64,000 nt of DNA, from the NCBI RefSeq assembly GCF_000517445.1, contig NZ_CP006965.1, positions 1,836,681 through 1,900,680 on the forward strand, written 5' to 3'. The stretch's first letter is position 1. Each line of letters begins with the position of its first letter. This document shows positions 16,381 through 25,497 of this stretch, piece after piece. The notes under the pieces were generated by a model that was not told where the DNA came from, searched no databases, and saw only the letters and a program-made list of their open reading frames with translations. The position numbers were made by a program, and so were the translations under genes. This DNA comes from Thermococcus paralvinellae (GTDB taxonomy: Archaea; Methanobacteriota_B; Thermococci; Thermococcales; Thermococcaceae).

Positions 16381-18063
16381 ATGAACAAAGCAAGAAACCC
16401 CATATTCTTTATCGTTATTTTGATAATCCTAATTTTGAATTTAGGATGTATTAACATGCGATCTTCTCAATCTACGCCCTCACTAACAAATACTATTTCA
16501 CACCATACAATGGTAAAAAATGTTGGGCCTCATATAAGTGATTTCAATGTTATGGCAGAATACGATGAGGAGGGCAATGTTTTAATAATACTTGTAGAAG
16601 TGAGAAATGAAACCAACTATTTAAGGGTCGATGGAGTATTAAACTTAAGAATCGTTGACAAATTTGGGGTGCCAATATACAATGGAACAATTAAAATTAA
16701 AAAAACAGACTTCAGAGTATATGAAATCAACAACACAACGGCTTACAGGGCTCAATACATAATAGAGAGTTCAAAATTTGAGAAGGGGTTATCTAATGTG
16801 GGACGTGTTTATGCTGTTTTGGAAGTTGGTAATCAAAGCTTAGAGAGAACATTTCTTTCATATAAACTACCAGAAATGAACAGAGAAAAGAAAAGAGTAT
16901 ACCTTGAGAAAATTTATCTTAGAAATGCTTACCAATCAAACACAACTCAAATTATTGAAAATCTAACAGTGAAAGTAATTCGGTACGGAATTTATATTAA
17001 TCCAGACGATTTAAGGAAGTATTTGAGGTTTGATGTAGTCCTTAGGAACAATAGAAAAAATGAAGTTAAAATTATTGGAGAGAGAGCAGTGTTATTTGTT
17101 AATAGCTACCCAGTTGAGGGATACAGCATTGGATGTGAATATCCTTTAAGGCTCAAGCCAAACAGTTCAATAACAAAAAGCATTTTCTTTCCCTTAGAGT
17201 TTGTGGACACTAGTACTGGAGAAATTTTCCTTAAACTAGAGGAAATAGAGGAGTCCCCTGAAAAATTGCTAAATGTTAGACTGCCAAAACTTAACCGTGC
17301 TATCACTTATATCCCAATTAATATTACAAAAAATGCAGAAAAGTTTTCTATTACAATAACAATTGAGAAGTACGCGTCGTTTGTCTATGAAACACTCGAA
17401 GGTTCCGATAAGGGTGTACAAGTTGTTCTAAAACTGAAAAATACAGGAGCTAATGAAATCATAATAGATCCACAAAGTATTGAATTAATAGTTAATGGAA
17501 CAAGTTTTGCACCAATCCAAACAGAGGATATATTCATTAGACTAATGCCGAACTCAGAAAAAGAGACATGGTTGCTTTATCCATATGCAGAGGGAAAAGG
17601 GGTACTAAAACTTCATTTAATTGACTGGAATAGGGAGGAATTCCTTGAATTTCCTCTTGGAACAATTGAAAAGCCAAATGTCACCAAAGTTGTTATGAAC
17701 AAAACAATGGTGGTATATCCCTTTGTCATCAAGCTGTTAGAAATTGAAAAGCTCCCGTATCTTGAAATAGACAAAATGGAAACAATGGTAAGGATTAAGG
17801 TTGAAATTAAAAACATTGGAGAAATTGAACACATAGCTGGATTTGAAAGGTGGGCACTAGCAACCCAAGAACGAATAGCTTATATAAATCCCGTCTTAAG
17901 TCAGATCGGAGAAGTTATCATCTTACCCGGGGCATCTACAATAGGTATGGTCGCTTTTACTGGTGTTCCAGATGTGGAAGAATATAAGTTGAAAATACCA
18001 ATCCCAAGATGTCAAAAGACTGTGGTATTTAAGTTGAATTTAACTGTACACTCGAAATCTTGA
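16381..18063 (+). CDS. large surface lipoprotein, unknown function
   Basis: A 560-residue protein with an N-terminal signal peptide ending in a lipobox, LNLGC (Cys23), so it should be anchored to the membrane and face outwards. The mature part is beta-rich with many Asn-X-Ser/Thr sites (N-glycosylation is common in Thermococcales surface proteins) and recurrent segments of the type VVLKLKNTGANEIII and VRIKVEIKNIGEIEHI, i.e. Ig-like/CARDB-type strands seen in surface proteins. A TATA-like ATATTTATATCC near 16336-16347 and AAGGGGAA before the ATG support a single-gene unit. I do not recognise a specific family. Confidence 0.75.
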   Translation: MNKARNPIFFIVILIILILNLGCINMRSSQSTPSLTNTISHHTMVKNVGPHISDFNVMAEYDEEGNVLIILVEVRNETNYLRVDGVLNLRIVDKFGVPIYNGTIKIKKTDFRVYEINNTTAYRAQYIIESSKFEKGLSNVGRVYAVLEVGNQSLERTFLSYKLPEMNREKKRVYLEKIYLRNAYQSNTTQIIENLTVKVIRYGIYINPDDLRKYLRFDVVLRNNRKNEVKIIGERAVLFVNSYPVEGYSIGCEYPLRLKPNSSITKSIFFPLEFVDTSTGEIFLKLEEIEESPEKLLNVRLPKLNRAITYIPINITKNAEKFSITITIEKYASFVYETLEGSDKGVQVVLKLKNTGANEIIIDPQSIELIVNGTSFAPIQTEDIFIRLMPNSEKETWLLYPYAEGKGVLKLHLIDWNREEFLEFPLGTIEKPNVTKVVMNKTMVVYPFVIKLLEIEKLPYLEIDKMETMVRIKVEIKNIGEIEHIAGFERWALATQERIAYINPVLSQIGEVIILPGASTIGMVAFTGVPDVEEYKLKIPIPRCQKTVVFKLNLTVHSKS

Positions 18064-18169
18064 AGAGGATGCAACTGCTCGGTATACACAGCGTGTAGAT
18101 AGATACGCGAACTTGAGAACTCTGTGAAAAAATACATAAAACCTGGTTATTTCCAAAATAAAGAAAGAA
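18064..18169. other. intergenic, convergent gene ends
   Basis: Non-coding gap between two convergent genes. No RNA gene or operator recognised. No strong hairpin is apparent. Confidence 0.4.
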
Positions 18170-18868
18170 TTATTTGCGTGCATACTTGTAGAACATTTCA
18201 AAAAACTCAAAGACGTTGTTCGAGCTTTGAATAATTTTGTCTAAATCCTGTCTCAATTGATTGTTCCTATATATATCTAATATATTATCGACAATGTGTG
18301 TCAATATGCGTTTAAACTCGTCTTTATCCTTTTCGTTGTGCACTGCATATGTTCTAAATTCTGTTACTTTGTAATAATCTACCGCAACAAACACATTGAA
18401 TATGTCTTTATCCTTCAGAGACTCTGTTGTTGCTTGGAACTGAAATGCTACATTATTTGCAATTGTACGCAACACATTGTCACAATTAATAAAACTGAAT
18501 TCACAATGTTTATGTGAATATTCTATAAACTCATCAAACAATTTTTTAACATCCAAGTTTGTCTTTAACATCAGGTCTATTATGTCTTTTGTTGTTTTGG
18601 CGAAACCTTTTTTAAACAGTGAATGTACAAAAAGTGGGTGGTATGCCTCTAATAGTGCATTTTCTTCGCCTACACGTGTTATTTTGAAAATGATTGCTTC
18701 GTTCTCATCTTGTGCACCAAGAACAACTTTAATATCGTGAAGATAGGCAACAAAAGCATCATCAACGCATTTTGTCGTATCACATGTTCTAAAAGCAGTG
18801 TCTATAAAATTACGCACTGCTTTGAGACTTTTTTTTTTGATTAAGGCCTTTTCTTCGAATAAATTCAC
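18170..18868 (-). CDS. orphan protein beside tRNA-Tyr
   Basis: I do not recognise this 232-residue protein. It is soluble, helical, and unusual for its neighbourhood: rich in Phe, Asn and Cys (for example TCDTTKCVDD near 30-38, HKHCEFSFINCDNVL near 143-157), and uses CGT/CGC arginine codons at several points while neighbours prefer AGA/AGG. It ends FEFFEMFYKYARK. It lies downstream of a tRNA gene, the classic landing site of archaeal integrating elements, but I find no integrase and no second copy of the tRNA end. The start (ATG at 18868) lacks a good ribosome binding site. It may be a remnant or cargo of a mobile element. Confidence 0.6.
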   Translation of the reverse strand: MNLFEEKALIKKKSLKAVRNFIDTAFRTCDTTKCVDDAFVAYLHDIKVVLGAQDENEAIIFKITRVGEENALLEAYHPLFVHSLFKKGFAKTTKDIIDLMLKTNLDVKKLFDEFIEYSHKHCEFSFINCDNVLRTIANNVAFQFQATTESLKDKDIFNVFVAVDYYKVTEFRTYAVHNEKDKDEFKRILTHIVDNILDIYRNNQLRQDLDKIIQSSNNVFEFFEMFYKYARK

Positions 18869-19038
18869 GTGATACCACCATAGTACATATGATACGATAA
18901 CAAATTAAATGTTTTGTTTCCAAATTAAGGAAAGGAGTTTTTATAATCTTTGAAAATTAGTTCCTTTTGAGTGAGTTCCTAGAACGTGCTGCCGCGTTTT
19001 GGTTAAAACATGAGCAAGAATTTTAAAAGAGTTTTTGG

Positions 19039-19116
19039 TGGTCCCGCGGCCCGGATTTGAACCGGGGACCTGCGGATCTACAGTCCGCCGCCACTCCCAG
19101 GCTAGGCTACCGCGGG
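19039..19116 (-). tRNA. tRNA-Tyr (GTA), CCA encoded
   Basis: On the minus strand the acceptor arms CCCGCGG and CCGCGGG pair fully, giving the C1-G72 pair typical of archaeal tRNA-Tyr. D arm GCC...GGC; anticodon arm GCGGA-CTGTAGA-TCCGC with anticodon GTA; T arm CCCGG-TTCAAAT-CCGGG; discriminator A followed by an encoded CCA. A TATA box AATTTATAAATCC lies about 45 nt upstream on the same strand. Confidence 0.95.
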
Positions 19117-19199
19117 ACCCTACAGCCCAGCCCTTCGTTATGTAGTCCATGTAGTGGATTTATAAATTTTTCCCTAAAGAAATTGGAAAAAGACAAGAA

Positions 19200-20267
19200 T
19201 TAGTCTTTCTCAACTTTTACTCTAAGTTCCTCTGCAAACCAGTTGACACGTTGTGGGAATGGAATCTCAATTCCTTCCTTATCGAGAGCTTCCTTAAGCT
19301 TCTGTAAGATTGTACTTCTTACGTCAAACCACTTCTCACTTGGGGCCCATGCTTTGACATATATATTGACACTGCTTTCTGCGAGTTCATTAACGTATAC
19401 CATTGGCTCCGGTTCTGCCAAAACGAGAGGCATCTCTTCCAACGTTTTCTTTATAACCTCAATGGCTCTGCTTATGTCTTCTTTGTATGCTATTCCTATC
19501 AGTACATCAACTCTCCTTGCTGGATATTTCTGAAGATTTCTTATCTCACTGTTGAACACTTTTTCATTTGGGATTCTAACTAAAGTTCCGTCCCAAGTCC
19601 TTATCCTCGTAGAGAGAATTCTTATGTCATTGACAATCCCAGAATAGCCAGCAACTTCAACAGGGTCGCCAATTTTAAGTGGCTTGTCAAAATACATAAA
19701 TATGCCGGAGATAAAGTTTGCTATTACAGTTTGAGCAGAAAAACCTAAGACTATACCAGTTATTCCACCTGCAACTACTAGTGTTGTAAGTTTTCCAGTG
19801 AAACCGGCTATGTTAAGTGCTATTAAGAATGCAATGGTAAGGAGAGAATAATAGAATAGCTTAGCTTTCAGTTGCATTTCTGGTAGATTGCCTTTTTTTG
19901 CTCCACTCATTAAAAGATAATCCTTCGATTTCTTTGCAATGAGATATGAGAAGTAAAACACAAGAAAAGCCGTTATTATGTTACTTAGTGTTGTCCCGGC
20001 TATTCTAATAGACAAAATGCCCAGTGTATCAAGGGAGTATATCATAGCAATTACGATGACTAGCTTTTGTACCGTGTTAGCGGTGTCCTCATTAATTATC
20101 CACACATATTTCGTTGTTCTTGAAAGCTCGATAATCCATTTTTTGAGAAGGTTTGCTAATACTAAGCCAATAATGGCAATAGCTATGGCTTTTCCAACTG
20201 AGAGCATGGTTATATTGGCCAACGGCATTGAGGAGAGCAGTGCAGTTGTATTTAGTGGAATCTCCAT
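19200..20267 (-). CDS. MscS-family mechanosensitive channel
   Basis: A 355-residue membrane channel that opens under membrane tension to release solutes during osmotic downshock. It has an N-terminal hydrophobic part with several membrane segments, then the pore-lining helix region LTTLVVAGGITGIVLGFSAQTVIANFISGI and the conserved beta domain start FDKPLKIGDPVEVAGYSGIV. The C-terminal alpha/beta domain ends IPFPQRVNWF, as in many MscS proteins. ATG at 20267 is preceded by GAGGTGGT. It begins 2 nt after the DUF432 gene stop, so they form an operon. Confidence 0.92.
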   Translation of the reverse strand: MEIPLNTTALLSSMPLANITMLSVGKAIAIAIIGLVLANLLKKWIIELSRTTKYVWIINEDTANTVQKLVIVIAMIYSLDTLGILSIRIAGTTLSNIITAFLVFYFSYLIAKKSKDYLLMSGAKKGNLPEMQLKAKLFYYSLLTIAFLIALNIAGFTGKLTTLVVAGGITGIVLGFSAQTVIANFISGIFMYFDKPLKIGDPVEVAGYSGIVNDIRILSTRIRTWDGTLVRIPNEKVFNSEIRNLQKYPARRVDVLIGIAYKEDISRAIEVIKKTLEEMPLVLAEPEPMVYVNELAESSVNIYVKAWAPSEKWFDVRSTILQKLKEALDKEGIEIPFPQRVNWFAEELRVKVEKD

Positions 20268-20269
20268 CT

Positions 20270-20908
20270 TTACCACCTCATCAAGAAGTTGGGTAACGAC
20301 AGTGCCTCTCTAGTGGGGGTTAATCCCTCCTTTGGGGGTTTTCCAGTATTGTTGACTTCGGGAGTGTGGTTTTTTGTAGTAATTATTAGGAGGGGATAAT
20401 AGGCTTTATCACTTGTGTAGAACAATACACTGTCTTTTATCGGAAAGACTATCCTGTCGAGCATTTTCCATTCTTTAGAGGGATTACTAATAATTATCTT
20501 GGCTACCCCAATTGAATCAGGTTCTTTTATGTAAAAGTCACTCTTATGGTATCTTGTAATAACACCAACATCCATCGTTCCGTAAAGGGCATATTTCTCT
20601 TTTCCAAGCAGAAAGTGGTCTATTGTGAGATTCCCAACTTTTACATCAACTTCTATTGGTGCTTCGATATATCCAGAAATTGCATCCTTTGGGGGGACAG
20701 CAATTGGTTCGTTCAGCTTAACCATTAGAAGCCTAACTCCATAACCAACGGCTGGGGAGGGTAGAATTTTAAGTCTATCAGCTTTTTTTATTATTCGTCT
20801 AACCTCATCTCTCCGGTAAACAACAATTTCGTCAGTTTCTTCGGTGAGATGAATTTTTTTGTCCCAAACTTTGATGAACTTTGTTCTCAGCTCATATTCT
20901 CCAAACAT
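20270..20908 (-). CDS. DUF432-family protein, MscS partner
   Basis: A 212-residue soluble, beta-rich protein that matches the archaeal DUF432 family as I remember it (segment GYVRLLMVKLNEPIAVPP variant near 56-73, and YALYGTMDVGVITRYHKSDF near 107-126). DUF432 genes are repeatedly found next to mscS in archaea; here the spacing is 2 nt. The protein could modulate the channel or its assembly, but no biochemical role is known to me. The C-terminal 30 residues are low in structure and rich in Pro, Thr and Asn. Confidence 0.75.
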   Translation of the reverse strand: MFGEYELRTKFIKVWDKKIHLTEETDEIVVYRRDEVRRIIKKADRLKILPSPAVGYGVRLLMVKLNEPIAVPPKDAISGYIEAPIEVDVKVGNLTIDHFLLGKEKYALYGTMDVGVITRYHKSDFYIKEPDSIGVAKIIISNPSKEWKMLDRIVFPIKDSVLFYTSDKAYYPLLIITTKNHTPEVNNTGKPPKEGLTPTREALSLPNFLMRW

Positions 20909-21012
20909 AAAGAAAAATAGGAGTTGGAAGATTTAAATTTTGCTAAGTGTTTTTAAGGAGTTAAAAATGTTTAAATGAGAAAGCTAGAAACAAAATGATG
21001 GGTGGCTGAAAA

Positions 21013-21783
21013 ATGTATGAAAGGGATAAGCTCTTAAGCGAGATTAAGTTTCTCATGGAAAATGACTACTTGTTTGAAATGTTTAAACGAACTTTTGAAA
21101 AGTATGAATACTACTTTAATACCACAAACTACATTGTCCTAAATGTTTATCAGTTTAATGATCATGGAAGTATTCATGTCCTTTTGACGACTAGAAGAGC
21201 ATTGGAAATCCTAAGAATTCTCAAAAAATTTGGTATTCAAACAACAGCAGAAAAACTTGGCAAGCCTTTTGAGTGGAGCAAATTCATAGTTGCATTTGGT
21301 GCTTTGTTCCATGATATTGGAAACATGATTCACCGCGAGAACCACTACCTTTTCAGCACGATTTTAGCAGAACCAATCATAGATGAACTTGCCAAGGAGT
21401 TTGAGAAGACGGACTGGCTGCTTTTGAAGGCACTGACTCTTAATGCAATATATACCCATGATGAAGCAACGCAGTGCACAACAATTGAAGGTAGTTGTGT
21501 TACAGTTGCTGATGGCTGCGACATGGAACAGGGACGTTCAAGACTTGTTCACAAGAAAGACAAGGTTGACATTCATTCAGTTTCAGCACTTGCAATTGAG
21601 AAGGTTGAAATAAGCGAAGGAGACAGCAGAACACCAATAATCATAGATGTCAAAATGAAGCACCTATCTGGAATCTTTCAGGTTGACGAAATCCTGACTA
21701 AAAAAGTTAGGAACTCTTTGTTGAATGGAAAAGTTAAGATTAGGATTCATGCAGAAAACCAATTGCTGGAGAAGGTGGTTTAA
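21013..21783 (+). CDS. HD-domain metal-dependent phosphohydrolase
   Basis: A 256-residue predicted phosphohydrolase. HD-family residues are visible: His in NDHGSIHV (near 50-56), the HD pair in GALFHDIGN (100-101), a further His in MIHRENH and THDE in the central part. A following segment SCVTVADGCDMEQGRSR resembles the region used in archaeal HD proteins of COG2316/COG1418 type. Substrate unknown, candidates being nucleotides or cyclic nucleotides. It overlaps the DUF434 gene by 1 nt, so the pair is coupled. Confidence 0.82.
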   Translation: MYERDKLLSEIKFLMENDYLFEMFKRTFEKYEYYFNTTNYIVLNVYQFNDHGSIHVLLTTRRALEILRILKKFGIQTTAEKLGKPFEWSKFIVAFGALFHDIGNMIHRENHYLFSTILAEPIIDELAKEFEKTDWLLLKALTLNAIYTHDEATQCTTIEGSCVTVADGCDMEQGRSRLVHKKDKVDIHSVSALAIEKVEISEGDSRTPIIIDVKMKHLSGIFQVDEILTKKVRNSLLNGKVKIRIHAENQLLEKVV

Positions 21784-22451
21784 TGCTTTCTCCTCTTTTT
21801 GAGGCGTATTTGGATTTGAAGTATTTGCTCAATAGAGGATATAAGAAAAACGTTGCATTGAATTTTGTAGCTAATCACTACAAGCTGAAAAAGGAGGATA
21901 GGTATCTCTTAACTAGATGTGTGTTTAGTGATAAAGAAATAAAAGCCAGAGAAAAGAAGAGAAAGCCAATTGATTTTATACGAAATAAAGTCCTAGCTGT
22001 TGATGGGTTTAATGTTCTAATAACTTTGGAATCGGTTCTTGAAGGAAAAGCTATACTTTGCGAGGATGGTCTTGTTAGAGATTTAAAGTATCAAAGGGGA
22101 TATAGGCTTAGTGAAAAAACTAAAGAGATGTTATTTTTCCTCTTGGAGTTTTTATCTAAGTTTAACCCAAAAGAAGTCATCCTTCTCTATGATAAGCCTA
22201 TCAGCAAAAGTGGAGAAATTGCAAAGCTCACAAATGAAATTATGAAAAAAGTTGGTCTTTCTGGAACAGCAGAAGCCACAACTTCTGTGGATTTTGAACT
22301 TAAGAAATTTCAAATTGTTGCAACTTCGGATTTGGCTGTTGTTGATAAGGTAAAATATGTTGTGGATATACCACAGGAATTCTCAAAGAGTAAGGGAATT
22401 AAAATAAAAGAGCTCGAAGAAATTTTAAGAGCGGGAATAGAGATTTATTAA
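21783..22451 (+). CDS. DUF434-family protein (COG2454)
   Basis: A 222-residue protein that fits the archaeal/bacterial DUF434 family. The N-terminal helical part includes RGYKKNVALNFVANHYKL; the second part has AVDGFNVLITLESVL (near 74-88) and LLYDKPISKSGEIA, reminiscent of the NYN/PIN-like ribonuclease fold with acidic residues in DGFN and YD. Nuclease activity is not established. Translationally coupled to the HD protein. Stop overlaps the convergent DUF5305-like gene by 4 nt. Confidence 0.75.
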   Translation: MLSPLFEAYLDLKYLLNRGYKKNVALNFVANHYKLKKEDRYLLTRCVFSDKEIKAREKKRKPIDFIRNKVLAVDGFNVLITLESVLEGKAILCEDGLVRDLKYQRGYRLSEKTKEMLFFLLEFLSKFNPKEVILLYDKPISKSGEIAKLTNEIMKKVGLSGTAEATTSVDFELKKFQIVATSDLAVVDKVKYVVDIPQEFSKSKGIKIKELEEILRAGIEIY

Positions 22452-23467
22452 CTCTCTTCTAAATCTCTCCTGTATTCATAGACGATTCCATCATCTACAA
22501 TTGCATAGACGTCATTATCCCCTTCTTGATAATGCATTATTGGCTTATCAATCAAGTCAAATGTCTTTCTCAGGTCTTCTTCTGTAGCAAGTGTGATTTT
22601 CTTATCTACTTTATTTGGAATTCCTTTAATTATGTATCTCTTTAGGTCTTCGAGTCCATCTTTTGCACCATTTGCTTTTGCTGTGTACACCATTCCAAAG
22701 ATTGGGAGAGCACTTAAAAGTGCTAAAATTGGGAATGCTTTCTTCGCTGTGCTGACACTAGTTGGTTTTCCGAGAACACTCAAGAAGTTTGTCTTAACTT
22801 CCCTGTCAACTAAGTTTTTCTTAGTTTTGACTTCCTCATTTGTGAAATATATGAGCCCGTTTCCTGAATCTATGACCATGTTAATGGTTTGCTCAAATTT
22901 TTCATTAACCTCCTTTCCGTTAACTTTTCCTTTGGCTGAAACTTGGACTATAATTTTTATGTCTCTTGAAAGTCTTTTAATGCCAAGACCCTCCGTAACT
23001 TCTGTTGTTCTCTTATTTATCTCATTTAGATCAAAGCTTATTGCCTCTACTATCATTCCATTTTCAAGATCTCCGCTTCTTTCTACGAGCTTTTCTTCCC
23101 AAAATATTATCTTTTCTTTGCCTTTTGATGTGTAATATGTTGTCACTATGGTGAGCTTGTATTTTCCAGTTATTTCCTCTCCAGGAGTGAGAGTGTAAAC
23201 GTAAACTCCTGCTATTGACTCAGTTATGTCTTTTGGATAGTACTCCATGCTCTTTACGTTCCCATAAAGGGATACATTAGAAAAGAATGCTTTGTGCTGA
23301 AAAACACCTTTCTGCATATAGCTTCCCACATTCTTAGTGGTTCTTGTTACAGACTCTTTTTGAAAAGCTAGTACACTATAAGTTGAGAATAACAAAAAGA
23401 ATATGAGTAGCATTCCAAATGTTATCTTGCGTTTCTTCGTCTTTATTTTTTTCAAATTAGTTTTCAT
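22448..23467 (-). CDS. DUF5305-like membrane-anchored protein of the fibre-like operon
   Basis: A 339-residue protein with an N-terminal membrane segment (ITFGMLLIFFLLFSTYSVLA), an extracytoplasmic beta-rich region and a second membrane segment near residue 247 (FPILALLSALPIFGMVY), followed by a cytoplasmic tail of about 85 residues. It looks like the archaeal DUF5305 family, which I recall next to signal peptidase genes. GGAGGT precedes the start; ATG at 23467 chosen, with a TTG option 3 nt upstream. It is the last gene of the block, 51 nt after the Cys-tailed exported protein, and may help to anchor or assemble the exported subunits (inference). Confidence 0.68.
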   Translation of the reverse strand: MKTNLKKIKTKKRKITFGMLLIFFLLFSTYSVLAFQKESVTRTTKNVGSYMQKGVFQHKAFFSNVSLYGNVKSMEYYPKDITESIAGVYVYTLTPGEEITGKYKLTIVTTYYTSKGKEKIIFWEEKLVERSGDLENGMIVEAISFDLNEINKRTTEVTEGLGIKRLSRDIKIIVQVSAKGKVNGKEVNEKFEQTINMVIDSGNGLIYFTNEEVKTKKNLVDREVKTNFLSVLGKPTSVSTAKKAFPILALLSALPIFGMVYTAKANGAKDGLEDLKRYIIKGIPNKVDKKITLATEEDLRKTFDLIDKPIMHYQEGDNDVYAIVDDGIVYEYRRDLEES

Positions 23468-23518
23468 CAACTTTAATACCTCCAATTTTGTTATCTATAA
23501 TAATGAAAAATGTCAGCT

Positions 23519-24436
23519 CTATGGGCAGGGACAGCAGTGATCACAGTTGTCTATAGCTTCAACCTCTATCGAATCTGTTTCTATCTCATAACCCACAATC
23601 CAAGCACCATCATTGAGTGCATACGTTCCTTCACTTGTGAACTCTTGGTGTCCCGCAGGGTTAACTCTTGTATAAATTGTTATGTCCATATGTTCGCTTT
23701 CACCTTTTCCAACAGTTACTACCCATTCCATATGGGTGGAGCCCATATTCCCTCCTCCTTGTTTCACAAAGGTATAGCCTCCGTCTGTTGCTGAAGTTTG
23801 GCTTAGGTCAACTTCAAATTCTGCTGGAATGACGTCTTTAATTGTAAATTCTTCCTCTGGGCCGTAGTTGGTTATTTCTATCCTTATGGTCCAGCTTTGG
23901 TTTGTTTTTATTGGCACAGTTGTGTTTCCACTTATGAGAATTTTTGTTAGCTCTACTTGAGGCTCAATTACATTAATTTTCAGTGGACAGACACTTATCT
24001 CGGCATCTCCTCTATCCCACTCCGCATAAAGCATGATTGGAACTTCGTAGCTCCCTACTGGGGCATCACCGGCTGCACTTACATTTCCTTCAAAGGAGTA
24101 TTCCTCTAGGTCAAACAGAATAACCCATCCACTTTCAAGGTCTACATTTACTCCAGAAGGTAAGCTTGAGTAGTCTCCTTCAATTCGTGCTTCTAACGTT
24201 TCTCCAAGCTGGTTTTTTATTGTTAGAGCATTAAATGTCAGAGACCTTCCCTGCTCTACTGTAACAACTGCAGAATAACCACTCTGAGTACACTGGTAAC
24301 TTATGTATGATTTATTGCCTTGGACTATATCAACCCAAACTTTTCTTTCACTTTCATATTCTCTGAAATTCCCGCTAGAGCCAATGAGTATCATAGAACT
24401 CGCTAGCAAGATTAAAAACACTGCACTCCATTTCAT
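23519..24436 (-). CDS. exported protein with NFxxYxxxR mature start and Cys-rich tail
   Basis: A 305-residue exported protein. Signal peptide about residues 1-22 (ending LIGSSG), then the mature start NFREYESERKV, which matches the starts of two DUF1102-like proteins upstream. The middle holds two Ig-like/DUF11-type beta domains: one around residues 66-160, and one from VELTKILISGN to IEVEA (WTIRIEITNYGPEEEFTIKDVIPAEF). The C-terminus ends in an unusual cysteine cluster, CDHCCPCP, after a single earlier pair (CTQ, CPL). The ATG overlaps the signal peptidase stop by 4 nt (ATGA). Likely a surface-fibre-associated or adaptor subunit. Confidence 0.75.
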   Translation of the reverse strand: MKWSAVFLILLASSMILIGSSGNFREYESERKVWVDIVQGNKSYISYQCTQSGYSAVVTVEQGRSLTFNALTIKNQLGETLEARIEGDYSSLPSGVNVDLESGWVILFDLEEYSFEGNVSAAGDAPVGSYEVPIMLYAEWDRGDAEISVCPLKINVIEPQVELTKILISGNTTVPIKTNQSWTIRIEITNYGPEEEFTIKDVIPAEFEVDLSQTSATDGGYTFVKQGGGNMGSTHMEWVVTVGKGESEHMDITIYTRVNPAGHQEFTSEGTYALNDGAWIVGYEIETDSIEVEAIDNCDHCCPCP

Positions 24437-25497
24437 AATCCAACACTCTCCCTGAGTTTATTAAAAATCCTTGAGCGATGAAGTCTATATCTGACTATGT
24501 CTTCGTTTCCAGTTCCTACTGCAAAGTAGAGGAGAGCCAAGAAGAATGATGCTTCTGCGAGATATGCAACAAATGGTAGATAAGGACTTACACGATAAAG
24601 TTTTGTTAGAGTTCCTTCAGGTAAAATTGGCAGATATGCATAGATGTTAATTTTCTCTCCATAGACTCTTGTATCTTCCGGAACACTTACCCGAACTTTT
24701 ATCTTTTCTTTATTGTTTCCAGGTATCTTAAACGATTTTTCACCTAAAATTTCAACCCTATCCCCTTGGGCCTCAACGAAGTATAAGAATGGGTAAATGG
24801 CATTATTTTCTAATGTCAGCTCTTTTTCAAAAGTTGAGCCTGGCAAATACCATCCTTCTCTCTGACCACTGGCGAGGGTTGAGGAATAGCTGAAAGTTAA
24901 AGTTCCCCATGAGAGCATCATCGAGAGGATTAAAACTGCCACTATTAGGGAGGCAGTTACTGCATAAAGTGTTTTAAATTTCACTCTTATGTACTTCCTT
25001 TTACCCTTCTTTTTTCTCTCCTTTCCACTGGTTGTCAAGAGGATTGCTCCAAGAACTAAAAACACTATTGCAATATACAGGTTTGAGCTTTTTTTAGAGA
25101 GATCTTTTATATAATCTCCTGCTCTTGGTATCTTTAAAGGTTCTCCCCCAATTGTCACAACCTCGCCTATCACTGCATCTTGTGCTATCTTTGGGTTTTT
25201 GTCTTCTTGCTGATCCGTTGCAACATTATTGTCACCTTTTGTTATGTATCCCTCGTAATCTTTTGCATAGACCCTATGAACTGTCCATTCATTATTCATT
25301 TTAAAAACAATAATATCATTGACATCGCCTTTTGAGAATGGATTTATGAAAAACAAATCTCCTTTCTCCAATGTAGGCGTCATGCTATCCGAGTAAGCAT
25401 AGGATATAAGGATTGGTCTATCAAGAACAAATCCAGCTATTGATGTGATCAGGAATAGACCAACAACAAATGTAAAAAGAAGCTCTAGAAATTTCAT
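24433..25497 (-). CDS. signal peptidase I (Sec11/SipW type) with extra extracytoplasmic domain
   Basis: A 354-residue membrane peptidase. Catalytic motifs are of the Ser-His-Asp (Sec11/SipW) kind: YSDSMTPTL (Ser38), VHRVY (His74) and TKGDNN (Asp89). After the catalytic domain and a membrane segment (residues about 127-143), a very basic linker KERKKKGKRKYIRVK precedes another membrane segment, a beta-rich extracytoplasmic domain of about 120 residues and a last membrane segment. Most archaeal signal peptidases stop after the first part, so this enzyme has a dedicated extension. ATG at 25497 has AAGGTG upstream and overlaps the upstream stop by 4 nt. Surrounded by exported small proteins, its likely substrates. 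Confidence 0.88.
   Translation of the reverse strand: MKFLELLFTFVVGLFLITSIAGFVLDRPILISYAYSDSMTPTLEKGDLFFINPFSKGDVNDIIVFKMNNEWTVHRVYAKDYEGYITKGDNNVATDQQEDKNPKIAQDAVIGEVVTIGGEPLKIPRAGDYIKDLSKKSSNLYIAIVFLVLGAILLTTSGKERKKKGKRKYIRVKFKTLYAVTASLIVAVLILSMMLSWGTLTFSYSSTLASGQREGWYLPGSTFEKELTLENNAIYPFLYFVEAQGDRVEILGEKSFKIPGNNKEKIKVRVSVPEDTRVYGEKINIYAYLPILPEGTLTKLYRVSPYLPFVAYLAEASFFLALLYFAVGTGNEDIVRYRLHRSRIFNKLRESVGL

Noticed and set aside
18064-19116. Full integrated mobile element at tRNA-Tyr
   Set aside because: No integrase gene and no second copy of the tRNA 3' end were found; only the one orphan gene supports it.
18941-19150. Minus-strand frame of 69 codons over tRNA-Tyr
   Set aside because: It runs through the tRNA gene, which accounts for the sequence; no ribosome binding site and no family pattern.
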